A stretch of DNA of 64,000 bases from the NCBI GenBank assembly GCA_038030265.1, contig CM075937.1, positions 37,304,198 through 37,368,197 on the forward strand, read 5' to 3'. The DNA is from Corythucha ciliata. Taxonomy: Eukaryota; Arthropoda; Insecta; Hemiptera; Tingidae. Shown here piece by piece: positions 28,850 to 38,846 of this stretch. The position numbers and the translations under genes were made by a program. How positions within the stretch are numbered: position 1 is the first letter of the stretch; every line of letters starts with the position of its first letter. The notes under the pieces are model-generated. The model saw only the letters and a list, made by a program, of their open reading frames with translations, did not search any database and was not told the DNA's origin.

Positions 28850-29519
28850 GATTTATGTAAGCTCTACATGTTTATGGAGAGGACGGGCCACTACACTTGT
28901 GTGGTGTGTTGAATGGAAAACGCTATACCTAATTGAAGATGGTATTATGACCCCGAATCACTTTATGTCGAAGCGAAATTTAATTGTTTTTACGGCCACT
29001 TATCTTATGTGTGTGTGAGAGAGAGAAAGAAAGAGCCAGCCTTGCTGTTTTATCTTTCACACTACTAGATAGAAAAGCTAATCGTGTCAACAAGGCTTTC
29101 GTGCGAAAATTAAAGGTTCGGAAAAAATAGCGGAGAACGCTTTTCCTTTCAATAGTACCGGGAAAGTTGATATTTTATGTATCCAAATAGTCGATTCTAG
29201 AGGTAAGAAACCCACTTCACGCATTGCGGCTCCTCGGTCACTGATCTCTATGTAATTGAAGAATGCTATCTTCTTTGAGACGAACCGGTTTACCTTGTCA
29301 GATTTTAGCCCCTTGAACCCCTTTTGGCAGAGGTGAAAGAAATGATGGTAGTACGAGAGCGTGAGTACGATTAGATAGTTCTGGATTATCTGAGGTGAAC
29401 AGACAGAAAGAGTTAATGTTAACGTTGTGATGGAAGGCCGCGAGAACTTGGAGAGAGGATGAGGATTTCACAATAATTTATCTCGAGAGATTGCCAGTGC
29501 TAGCGCTAAAAATCAATAA
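28850..29519. other. noncoding, upstream of LDAH
   Basis: Contains a segment near 28865-28930 partly shared with 18608-18715. No specific promoter motif recognised. Confidence 0.35.
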
Positions 29520-30749
29520 ATGTATAGGTCGGGTTGGATTCATGTTAACGGCGTGCCTACATGCGTTCGTACCTGGGGTGGTTGGATCGAGGGGGATTTT
29601 GAAAACAAAAACGTTCTTTTCTTTATTACGGGCAATCCAGGAGTGACGGATTTTTACATTCAGTTTCTGTCAGCTTTGTATCGTCTTTTGTCCGGGACCA
29701 CCGTTTGGTGTATCAGCCATGCCGGTAAATGATGTGTGATAATGTGATTATTATGTGGTTAAATATATATTTTTAATTGTATTACTCTTCTTCATTCAAA
29801 CGCACTTGAAGGCCACCAAATACCCCGAGATGATTCAAATCTAATTCTTCCGTCGATCAAGTCGAATCCTGAACTTTATAATTTAGAGGGACAGGTGATT
29901 CATAAAAAAGAATTCATAAAAAAATACCTCCCACCGAACAAAACTCTTCACCTAGCTGGTATAACATCTATCAGACTTTATTAACTTGTAAATTTTGAAC
30001 CAAAATACAACACGATTTTAGGTCATTCTGTTGGAGGGAAAATATGCGTAGAGCTCATGAAAGACAAAACGGTCTCATCGACTGCAAATCAGATTCATTT
30101 ATTGTGCCCAACTTTGGAACATATAGCTGACACTCCGAACGGTCAGCTATTTCAGCGGTTCTTAGCAAGATTGATCACTACCTGCGTATTTCTGTCAGCG
30201 GTATGACTCTTTACTTTAAAAAATAAGAAATAATATAACAGACAAAATTTGTTCATTCACAGATTTTCAGCTGGCTTCCATACGTAGTTCGATACTACGT
30301 ATTTAAAGTGATTCTGTCAATTATTCGCCTTGACTGTTCAGCGCCCAACAGCCTAGTTCATGGCTTAGTAAAACTTATTCACCCAAAAGCAGTAAGAGCC
30401 GCCATTTCACTCGCGTCTGACGAAATGGAAAAGATAAAAGAACTCGATCACGAGGTTGTACCAATTTTTCCTCTTCACACAACATGACACATAGTGCGTA
30501 GTCGTTACTCATGGGGGGGGGGGGACAAAACAGGTCTACGAGAATCACGGGAATAAGATGACCGCCTATTTCGCTCAGCAGGACGGTTGGGCTCCGCTGA
30601 CTCTATTGGAAAATTTGAAAAAGAGCCATCCGAGCGTTAAATCCGTTGTGTTCGATAAGAAAGTCGGGCATGCCTTCGTGAATACCTCGCCAATTGATGT
30701 AGCAATGGAACTTAGCCAACGAATTCAACGAGAAGTAAATTTATATTAG
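29520..30749 (+). CDS. LDAH: lipid droplet-associated hydrolase-like, complete
   Basis: This is an alpha/beta hydrolase of the LDAH (C2orf43, sturkopf) family, which sits on lipid droplets and affects triglyceride and sterol ester turnover. Five exons: 29520-29724, 29812-29958, 30022-30200, 30263-30454 and 30534-30749, all GT-AG, giving 312 residues, the usual family length. Catalytic triad candidates are Ser120 in GHSVGG, Asp258 in QQDGWAP and His287 in VGHAFV. ISHAGHQIP near residue 65 matches the family's HAGH motif. A hydrophobic stretch around residues 180-200 could form the droplet-anchoring segment. The start at 29520 begins the first conserved block directly. A G11 run lies in the last intron. 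The 3' end faces GDE1. Confidence 0.95.
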
Positions 30750-30825
30750 CTTATTTATTGAATACGAGTAGTTCGGCCCACACCTTCAACTTCACAAAAG
30801 CGATATGTTTTTGCTTCTGTCACGT

Positions 30826-30831
30826 TTTATT
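30826..30831 (-). other. polyadenylation-signal hexamer overlapping the GDE1 stop codon
   Basis: AATAAA on the minus strand overlaps the TAA stop of GDE1 at 30827-30829. If used, the mRNA would have a 3' UTR of only 10-30 bases; another signal further along cannot be excluded. Confidence 0.4.
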
Positions 30832-32422
30832 TCAGTGTGTCAGTAATTACAGATATACCAAGACTCTCCAAGAGGTGTCTTTTTTCTGTCGGGTCATTAA
30901 CTGTCCATGCAATTACTCGCACTCGCCTCTGTTTCCACGCTGTCACGTCATTCCTGCAAATTCCAGTTGAAAATTGAGAGGACTCAGATCTGTTATTTTC
31001 TTCTTTTTCGTTCGCTCCTTACGCGGAAATAGCGTCTTTATCAATTAACACAGCCGAAATCCCAACGAAATCTCCAGCGAAAACGTGGAAAAAAAAAGAA
31101 GATAAGAAATCGACAAGTATTCCGAGACAGTAGTCCACAAAGGACAGAGGTCTGTGGGAGAAAGAAAGACGTTCTTTGTGTCTCGTCAAAGCGCAGCAGG
31201 TGAATTCATTTGGACTCCACGTTATGCTTCCAGTAATGCGAGGATCTTTTTTTCGGATCTTTGTGAGAAATAGTTTAGAATGTGACCATTTTTCTTGGAG
31301 GATAAAACTTACGCTCCAAATAATTAATGGATTGAAAGAACTCACGCAGGCCAAGTGGTACAGATCAGGATAAGTTTTGTAAGTGTTCAAAATCGTTGTG
31401 ACCATCTGTGCAAACAATACACCTCATAACTATAAAAATGATGCACTTTAACGAACAGTAACCTCTTGACGATAATCCTTTATATCGATAATTGCCCGCA
31501 CTTTGTGCTGAACGCATCTCACGATAACGTCATCGAATTTTGGAATGCGCAAATTCTTATACTTGCCTCTTAGGATATGACAGAATCACAGAAATGGTGT
31601 TGTATGATTTGTACTTTTAAGCGTTGCAATTACATGTATTTACCCGAAGCGTTCGTCGGCTAAAACTTTCAGCGTTTGAACAAATGACCAAGGCATATTT
31701 CTAATGTCCTCGTCCAAGCCGACAGTCCGTTTCAGATTACTGTCATGGACTACCACCGCCACAAAGTCACTTGTCATGTACAAGTCGAATTCCACACCTT
31801 TTGCCCCATTTTTTATGCACTGATAAATTTTGATGGAGTCAGGCGAAAGATTTCAAGTGTCCAACGTAAAGTGGGACCCGCGCGACTTTAGCGGCCACAG
31901 GAGCGGGTTTAGCGAGCGTGCGATTTTCATTTTAAAAAAAAACTCACAGATAGGACACTACAGACGTTTTTGGCTTTAAACGCTCAACGCTGAAATCGGG
32001 CGGATCCCGCTCACGTAGGACGGGAGCTACGAAAAGATACCAGTTCCAACGCGTCAAGTGTGTTTTCAGGGGCGTCAATACACGCAAACCGATGAGCCCA
32101 TATTTGTAAGACTGGTTTGGCCGCTAGTCCAGTTCCCTCCATCCTGTGTGTTTTTTTTTTCGATTACTCACGTATTTGAACTTCCGAAGTTTAGTATTTA
32201 TTACCTGCCGAGCGTCGAATTCACGGCGTCGACGTCCGGCAAAGGAAGGCCAAAGTTTTTTATGAAAAAAAACATGATCAACGCAATGGTGATGGCCAGA
32301 AACCAACGGCTGAGTACTTGGAGAACGGCGCACGTTATCCCATAAGCTAGGCACCAAGCCAAGAAACAGGAAATAAAAAGACGCCAACCAGGCGGTGTAT
32401 TATGAACGTAAATCGTCCACAT
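30827..32422 (-). CDS. GDE1: glycerophosphodiester phosphodiesterase 1-like, complete
   Basis: This is a membrane GDPD enzyme of the GDE1/MIR16 type, which cleaves glycerophospho-N-acylethanolamines and related lipids. Seven minus-strand exons: 32205-32422, 32041-32143, 31644-31819, 31463-31568, 31313-31405, 31023-31258 and 30827-30953. Every junction keeps frame, and the product is 352 residues. Two hydrophobic segments lie in residues 14-56. The catalytic region has APENTLDA, GVEFDLYMTSD (Glu117, Asp119) and VVHDSNLKRT (His132). The C-terminal VIAWTVND and ITD blocks match GDE1. Odd: the normally conserved HRG is HRF (His90-Arg91-Phe92). The gene is convergent with LDAH, 77 bp between stops. 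Confidence 0.92.
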
Positions 32423-33110
32423 TTTCTTTTATTGATTATTCCATAGGAGTCAACACCTATAATCGTCGGAATTTTTCTTCATGTATTACTGTTTTTTTCG
32501 AGTATCTTTTTTGAAAAAAGGAGTTCATTTACTGGCACAATACTCTTTTGAGAGATCACGTGGAGTTGCGCAATGGACGCCTCCGGAAGCTCTTGAATGG
32601 CAGGGCGAGAATCAATGGCCTTTGGAAAAACCGAAAATAACCAAGACATCACTCAATCGTTCACTAGGGTACGTCGATTTTTCAGACATTTTCTATTCAA
32701 CCGGTCCAGGTATTTAGCATATGACCAAATGTGTAAATTGAAGGAATATGTTTAATCAAACGACTCCTGTTAGCGACTACATAGGTGGATTTCACTACCG
32801 ATAGCCCAAGAGTCTCCCACCCGTGAAATTGCTGTCGAGGACAGAATTGAGACAAAAAAAAAGTACATTTTTGTTCCTTCATCAAACTTGGACGGCCTCG
32901 CACCGACCTCGCACCGTTCCATCAACCAGACGACTGGGGAAGCATTCGCACCCCCGAATCTCCGTTTTCTCCGCCCTTATTAATCACCGACTGCGACAAC
33001 GGGTACTTTATACATGTCAAACAATAAAATTTATAGGCGAAGTTTCCAGTTTTTTTCCACAAGCCAGATAGTACCTGGAGGGCTAAATCTGTTATTTTTA
33101 AAGGGTAGGA
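32423..33110. other. noncoding, upstream of GDE1
   Basis: No further exon recognised on either strand. The GDE1 promoter is expected here. Confidence 0.35.
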
Positions 33111-33114
33111 TGGG

Positions 33115-33440
33115 GATGAGCAAGGGCGTAGCCAGCTCGGGACAAAAGGGTGGGCCAATTTTCTGAAATTCCCCACCAATCACCCTCGTCATTACTTTGA
33201 AAAGACAGACCCCCCCTCAGATTCAAATTCGGATTATTCGATCCGAAACTGCTAATTTTGCTGAAAAAAAAAAAAAAAAAACTGGCATTTTCAGAATTTA
33301 GAGGATTTCGCTCATTCAAAAATAATTCCGCGGAACTGGATCTTCCATAAATCAAAGTTCACGGATTTGGCCCGAACAAAAATCAAATTTCGTGGGTTTG
33401 GCTCTTCTAAAAACCAATTTAATTTTTAATTTTTGCTTCC
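33115..33440 (+). repeat. family 2 signature block plus array
   Basis: GGGCGTAGCCAGCTCGGGAC begins at about 33126, followed by GGGTGGGCCAATTTTC and then diverged units with TTTCGTGGGTTTGGCTC at 33290-33430. An A18 run is at about 33265-33282. Confidence 0.6.
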
Positions 33441-33642
33441 GAGCTACGGAAGCATTGGGCCGCATTCAGAAACCAACCTTAACCCTTACGTCTCCTTTAA
33501 GCGCTTCAAAACAGATGACATATTTTTATAAACCATCACATTTTCCAACTCCTTTAGTAAAGGCTTTGTAAAGGTAGAGAACCTTTAAAACCCAGGTACT
33601 GCAACACGGATATCAGCGCCATATTTGGTCCCTCATTCGTTA

Positions 33643-34281
33643 AGCCCGCCACCCGCCACTCACGTGCAGTTCAAACTGTCAGTTTGGACTGTTCAGTTCA
33701 GTCCCCCACACACGTGCAGTTTAGACTGACAGTTTGAACTGTACAGTTCAAACTGACAGTCTAAACTGCACGTGAGTGAGCATTTCGTCTCAGTTAAGGA
33801 GAACTGCACAGTTAAACTGTACAGTTCTCAGTTCAATTGCTACTATCCGAAGATTGTTTCCGCCGTTTCAACCATTCCTTGCACCACTGCCTGCGTCTTT
33901 TAGGTTGGTTACTTTCTTGATGACTAACTGCACAAATTAAACCGAGAACGGCAATACGGTCCTGCTCGTTCGAATCCATTATGTTAACTGAAGAATTGAA
34001 CTGCATGTGTGTGGGGGACTGAACTGAACAGTCCAAACTGACAGTTTACACTGTGCAGTTTGAACTGACAGTTTAAACTGTGCAGTTTGAACTGACAGTT
34101 TAAACTGTGCAGTTTGAACTGACAGTTAAAACTGTGCAGTTTGAACTGACGACAGTTCACAGTACAGTTTTAACTGAGACGAAATGCCCACTCACGTGCA
34201 GTTTAGACTGTGTGGACAGTCATGACTGTTTGAACTGTACAGTTCAAACTGTCAGTTAAAACTGCACGTGAGTGGGGCCCT
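33643..34281. mobile_element. Harbinger-type element B with palindromic subterminal repeats
   Basis: The 639-bp insertion is flanked by TTA (33640-33642, 34282-34284), and the corresponding site in the other copy of element A reads CGTTAGGGTAAAC without it. The TTA duplication fits the TWA preference of PIF/Harbinger transposons. Both ends contain CACTCACGTGCAGTT in inverted orientation. Subterminal regions are packed with the palindrome CAGTTTGAACTG and variants, around 25 in total. The middle holds an N-terminal transposase remnant on the minus strand. Confidence 0.88.
33833..33979 (-). pseudogene. Harbinger transposase N-terminal remnant
   Basis: A 48-codon minus-strand frame contains QPKRRRQWCKEWLKRRK, which resembles the basic tryptophan-containing N-terminal motif of Harbinger/HARBI1-type transposases (RRRxW...WLxRR). 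The frame stops where the catalytic DDE domain would be expected, so this is a fragment in a non-autonomous element. Confidence 0.5.
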
Positions 34282-34493
34282 TTAGGATAAACAGAATATC
34301 ATGATTGAAAAAATTGTCATCGTAACAGCAAACAAAAGCGGAACGCGGTCGAAATAAAAAAAAATATCGTACTTTTCAATGAGATCAGGTGATAATTATA
34401 ATCATATAAGAGACCAAGTATGGCGCCGATTTGCGTGTTGCAGTACTCGTGTTTTATAGAGCCTTAGTAAAGGTGGGTTCCTGAATACGGCCC

Positions 34494-35540
34494 TTTGTTT
34501 TCTTTTTCAGGAAATATTTTTTTCTTCTTCTTTAAAATCGAAATTTACACTTGCATTTCACGTTTTATACCTTCCTGAACAATTTCGGTTTCGTGTCTGT
34601 CTGTCCGCAAATCCTTGTAACAAGCATATCTTCCATAGTTTTTATCCGAATTTGATGAAATTTTCAGGGAATATATGTGTTGGCTAGCAGAGGGCCCCCT
34701 ATCAATTTCGTCAATATCGTACAGTGGGGATGGGGTGAAAATAGGGGTTGAATTCTCAAACAAATCAGCGGTTAAATTTACAATATTTCCTACCTCATTT
34801 GACCCATTGTTGAAAGATGCTTATGTTTTGTTTTTTAAAATGATTTGAGAAAACAGTAAAATATGTTAACAAAAAAAGCGAAGGAAGCACTGTGCTATAA
34901 TCATTAGCAGACGTTTTTATTTTATTTTAATTCAAGCAAAAAAGAACAAAAAACAGATTATTAAATTGACTATAGTTCAATGTTATTTTGCCGGCCTGAT
35001 AAAAAGTTTTTTAAAAAACATGTACCTGAATCTCCACTAATAATAGTCAAACGTGATTGTCATTCAGCACATGTAAAGTACTCACGTGGCAGCAAATGAT
35101 GTCCATGTTTGGCTGTGATCCGACAAAATGGCGGACATGCTCCGCCCGCAACGAACACGTTTGAATTTGACTGTACTTTCGTATTTACTGTACGTACGGT
35201 ATTAACTACTGTGTCTTTCGTGAAACTGGTCGAATTTTATTACTATTACCTGTTATTATTACTATACCTGCAAATTGTTGGGATTGTGATTTTTTTTTGG
35301 CATTAGCCCGAAGGCTCTAGCCTTAGAATTGTGATCCAGTTAAAACTATTTTTTTTTTATTGCGTGTGAATAGGCCCGGAATGTTACGGGTCACACCCAC
35401 CCTAACGATAATAATGGTGCGGCAGTGAGTCGAGACGAGCAGCTTGGCTCAGGCAGGCGAGCCATACCTAATTACATTAATCATAAAAAAGTAAGCTCGA
35501 AGTAAAGCCGTAAATGAACGAGTACTCACGTGAGGACCCA
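34494..35540. other. noncoding with one dispersed repeat unit
   Basis: No gene seen. One unit of the 154-bp repeat is at 35029-35170. Confidence 0.4.
35029..35170 (-). repeat. single inverted unit of the 154-bp repeat
   Basis: Reverse-complement similarity to the tandem units at 41721-42200: AATAATAGTCAAACGTGATT, CATGTAAAGTACTCACGTGG, CAAAATGGCGGACATG and AACGAACACGTTTGAATTT. Confidence 0.8.
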
Positions 35541-36260
35541 CATTGCTACGCATTTCGGTTGAGAAGAAGTGGAGGGAAGAAAGGGCCAAACGCTAAAGGA
35601 ACTAAAGGAAGACGCGGTCCGCGACCGCAGAGAGAAATAGTGAGTTTTTGACCACCGGCCGAGCCCGGGGAGAGTCGTCTCGTCGGCAACGCCAGCCACG
35701 GAGAATAACCAGAGGAAGCAGGGACGTTTTCATGGGACATCGGAGGGCACCACACCGCGGGCATCGCGAGCACCGGTCTTTTCTTTTTTGTCCTCTGTTT
35801 GTCGTCTGGCTGCAGTTCGACGGTGCTCAGTGGCGTTCGCTGTGAAATTTTTTGATTCCGTTGTTGAATGGTTGGTCGTCGACGGTGCACCGGTGGCTTA
35901 GTCGCCCTTAAGCTAGAATCAGAAGGACAAGAACGTAAGGGTCACTGCAGCGGACATAGCTCCCGTAAACTCTGCGGCCCAAAGGCAACTAACGATAGGG
36001 GGTTTCAACGTCTTCGTCATCATAAACATAAACAAACGATGTCGTTGACCAAGGAAATCTCAGGAAAACTCCTGTTAACTCCTGTTCTTAGGGTTTCTGG
36101 ATTCTGGGCTGTTGGGTCGGGAGCCCTGCCACAATACTTGAAATGAAAACCCCAGCGGTACAAACTAAGCATTTTTCATGACAAATATTCCTAAACTTTG
36201 CAAATTGACCTTCGCTGGAATTAATGAATAAATAGCAAAAAACAATACCCAAAATTATAA
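35541..36260. other. GC-richer region, possible promoter or first exon, unassigned
   Basis: About 35540-35960 is GC- and CpG-rich with a 114-codon minus frame and overlapping plus frames, none recognisable. It could be an unmethylated promoter or 5' exon of an unseen gene. Confidence 0.25.
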
Positions 36261-36264
36261 TTAA

Positions 36265-36410
36265 AGCCCTGTTCACACTTTGCAATGTTTAAAGCTATTA
36301 TATTGCATGCTGGTTTTTAAAAAAACATCCGGTCACTACCAAGGAACATATGTTTTTAAAAAAACCTGCAAGCAATATAGCTTCAAACATTGCATCGTGT
36401 GAATAGGGCT
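36265..36410. mobile_element. 146-bp MITE with TAA target duplication
   Basis: AGCCCTGTTCACACTTTGCA at the left and its inverted counterpart at the right form long arms that extend inwards for about 60 bp. Flanking TAA at 36262-36264 and 36411-36413 fits the TWA target of PIF/Harbinger elements. Confidence 0.88.
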
Positions 36411-36509
36411 TAAGAGTCATTTTATATCATCAGTTTATACGAGATGCCAACTTGTACTTTGATATTAAACCACTATAGTAAAAAGATTTAATAAGTATAT
36501 AAGAGATAA

Positions 36510-36670
36510 TAGGGGTATTCATGCTCTGAACTTTAACATATGTTATCGACGTAAACCCTGTTATTTCGTATTTTTTGTGTTCATTTTCTCCGTTTCTATG
36601 GCCTTACCCATCTGTTAGGAATTTAGCATATAACAAATACAAGGTTTAACATTTTTCATGAATACCCCTA
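36510..36670. mobile_element. 161-bp foldback element
   Basis: TAGGGGTATTCATG at 36510 and CATGAATACCCCTA ending at 36670 are perfect 14-bp inverted ends, with weaker inverted similarity further in. ATAA flanks both sides (36506-36509, 36671-36674). Confidence 0.8.
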
Positions 36671-36873
36671 ATAAGTATGTAAGATTATAGCTATACCTAC
36701 TTTTCTTCAAGATCCCTTCAGTTTATTGTTTTGTGATCTGTGTCTGTTTGGTATTCGTGTTGAATTTTATGTTTGTAAGTTATGAATGTATTTACTCGGC
36801 CGAATGGGTGTGAATGTATTTATTGGCGTGAACGTATTTATTTGCGAAAATGGGAATGATCGTGTTAGACTAG

Positions 36874-37010
36874 GGGGCCTATTCTCTAACAACAAGCAAT
36901 ATTTTTTTCGCCAGCCATGTGTTTATTTCATTCATTTGTTTGAAGAAAATCAATGAAATAAACATATGACTTCGAAAAAGCTATTACTTCGGAGTTAGAG
37001 AATAAGCCCC
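36874..37010. mobile_element. 137-bp foldback element with TAG flanks
   Basis: GGGGCCTATTCTCTAAC at the left matches GGGGCTTATTCTCTAAC (reverse complement of the right end) at 16 of 17 positions, with imperfect inverted similarity across the rest. TAG lies directly outside both ends. A lone GGGGCCTATTCTCTAAA occurs at 54313-54329. Confidence 0.8.
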
Positions 37011-37505
37011 TAGGTCCTTTTTTGCTGCTCGGTTGGGAATATATCCAAGTACCATCCCTGTTAATTTTCTGTGATATTTGTGTTTTGTTTTAACTACATA
37101 TATGTTTTGACTGGGCTGAAAATATCCAAAGTACCGGCTCAGTCACGTAGATTACAAGTCCTCCCTTGACTGTGGAGGGAATATCCCGAGTACCTTCCAG
37201 TCTGTAGGTTGTCGGCAATTACTTTCGTCACTGCCGTGGTTAGACTAGGCGTGTGGCTCAACCTTTTAATATTAGGTAGGTATATAGTTAGCAGGTAGGC
37301 CAAACGTATATCGTAGCTGCATAATGGCCCCGTAGCCAACGCGCCATTAAAAAAAAAAAAAAAAATAACAGAAAGATAGATTCACGTTCAGTGTCAAAAT
37401 AGATTTAATTTCGTATAATCCCTTCTTCGGTCTATTTAAAATTATGATTAAGAAAAATTTAAATAATTGTCAACATTGAAAAGCACGAAGGAAATTGATG
37501 TTTTC
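37011..37505. other. noncoding next to the MULE-like element
   Basis: Contains an A17 run near 37348. Terminal inverted repeats of the neighbouring transposon were not identified. Confidence 0.35.
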
Positions 37506-38200
37506 TCAACACTCATCACAAACAAAACTTTTTGGCGAACAATTCGATCGTTTTTTCAGGCACACCAAGTGAAACCAGTGGCTGCAGACGGTGCACAGGA
37601 TCAGTGTCTCCCAAGCCCTGACACGCGAGTCACTTTTTTTACAAGGGCCGTCGGTACTTTCATCCCAGTAGTTTTCAACGATTTTGGACAAAAACTGTGC
37701 TGAACTTGTCTCCTTGTTTGGTATCGTTCCGTCTACTCGTAATTTTTTTAGTGTCACGAGGTCTTCCATTTTGTATTCCTTTAATGCTGATTTTCTGTTG
37801 GCGTAAGTCCTTGGCGGAGGCTTCGGAGTCTTCATATAAGTTTCAATTAATTGCCTTATATTGAGCCGGTACTCCAACAAGGTGTATCTGTTTAAGTTCG
37901 CCCATATACTGTCGTCCTTCTTCAGGAGAATGTGGGCGAATATGCAGCAATAAATTGCGCAATCGAAACTGTTGGTTTGGACGTTCAAGTCTTTCATCCT
38001 TTTCACTTCTTGCTCGCGTCCATGAAACCGAAAATAGTTAGTCATTAAGTATGAAATTTTACTTATTCTGTTTCTAATCAAAGAAACGTCAGAGGGGAGG
38101 CTGTCCAAGTAGAAGAACGTTTGTAGTTTTTTCACCGCAACTATTAGTACGCAGTGACCATGTTCAACGACAGGAAACAGAATTACGTCGTTATCTGGAA
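37506..38200 (-). pseudogene. Ulp1-like C48 protease with C-terminal zinc-binding cluster
   Basis: VVEHGHCVLIVAV provides the candidate catalytic His, and QTNSFDCAIYCC provides the Gln oxyanion residue and the catalytic Cys in the DC(G/A) context. About 150 residues later CTVCSHWFHLVCL and FVCDEC form a PHD- or RING-like Cys/His cluster at the C-terminus. The aspartate of the triad was not placed with certainty. Confidence 0.7.
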
Positions 38201-38605
38201 TCTTATGTTATGCCTCAGGAAACCAGCCAGTATCATTTTCACGTGATCTTCATTTTTGAAATCTCCCCAAAAAATGTTATCGCACGAAAACACTTTGATA
38301 TGGTCGCTGCTGGTATTTTTGTGGACGAGTATTCTTAGGTATAGCTCATAAAGAGAATCCCAAACGTGCGGGTCGGATGCGGCGGAGTTACTACCTGTGA
38401 GGCATTTTAAATGGCTTGGGTACACCTGAATGCCATATGTGGTCACTGGCTTGTTTTTTTTCATTATTTCGTCGAAGCTGTCTGTTGCTATTGCTAGAAG
38501 AGAATCGTCTAATTCGCTATCACCGGACTCGTGGACCAGTTTTTTCTCTTTGAATGTAGAGTTTTGGGCGTTGTCAAACGATAAGGATTTTTCTGTAGAA
38601 GACAT
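38183..38605 (-). pseudogene. linker and N-terminal part of the protease module
   Basis: A 140-codon frame whose C-terminal half, with NIFWGDFKNEDHVKMILAGF, resembles the region preceding the catalytic His in Ulp1-like proteases of transposons. The beginning has no recognisable domain. Confidence 0.5.
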
Positions 38606-38846
38606 TACAAATCGGTTTTTGACGTCATGCCCAATAGCTATTTGAGCCGCTTTTATATGGTGACAATTTTTTTTTTATGTTGCATGTGCAACTTGAACTC
38701 GGATAGAGAGACACCATTGACTTCGATTTGTCGTCCGTGATAATAAAAGCTTTCTCTTCCGGGACAAGCCTAACTTTTCCCTCAAGCACCAGTCTCTTAG
38801 CGGCAATTACGTGAGTGAAGGGATACTCCTCGTTTGATGGTCGCTT
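38600..38846 (-). pseudogene. SWIM-type zinc finger segment (broken)
   Basis: SCTCNIKK followed after the A10 run, in a shifted frame, by NCHHIKAAQIAIGHDV gives the CxC...CxH pattern of SWIM fingers, common at the C-terminus of MULE transposases. Confidence 0.65.

Larger units (their letters stand above)
33579..34466. mobile_element. element A, copy 1, interrupted by element B
   Basis: The terminal inverted region CAGGTACTGCAACACGG...CATATTTGGTCCCTC is matched by GAGAGACCAAGTATGG... and CGTGTTGCAGTACTCG at the other end. The flanking direct repeat GTAAAGGT (33568-33575 and 34467-34474) is a probable target duplication. An uninterrupted copy of the same element is at 61785-62030, which serves as the empty site. 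Confidence 0.85.
33457..34493. mobile_element. outer MITE (element C) of a three-level nest
   Basis: The ends are GGGCCGCATTCAGAAACC at 33457 and the reverse complement of GGGCCGTATTCAGGAACC ending at 34493, with inverted similarity over about 27 bp. With the inner insertion removed it would be about 140-150 bp. It contains element A, which in turn contains element B. Confidence 0.7.

Noticed and set aside
35546..35890. 114-codon minus frame in GC-rich DNA
   Set aside because: Overlaps similarly long plus frames, no recognisable domain, no splice support; kept only as a GC-rich region.
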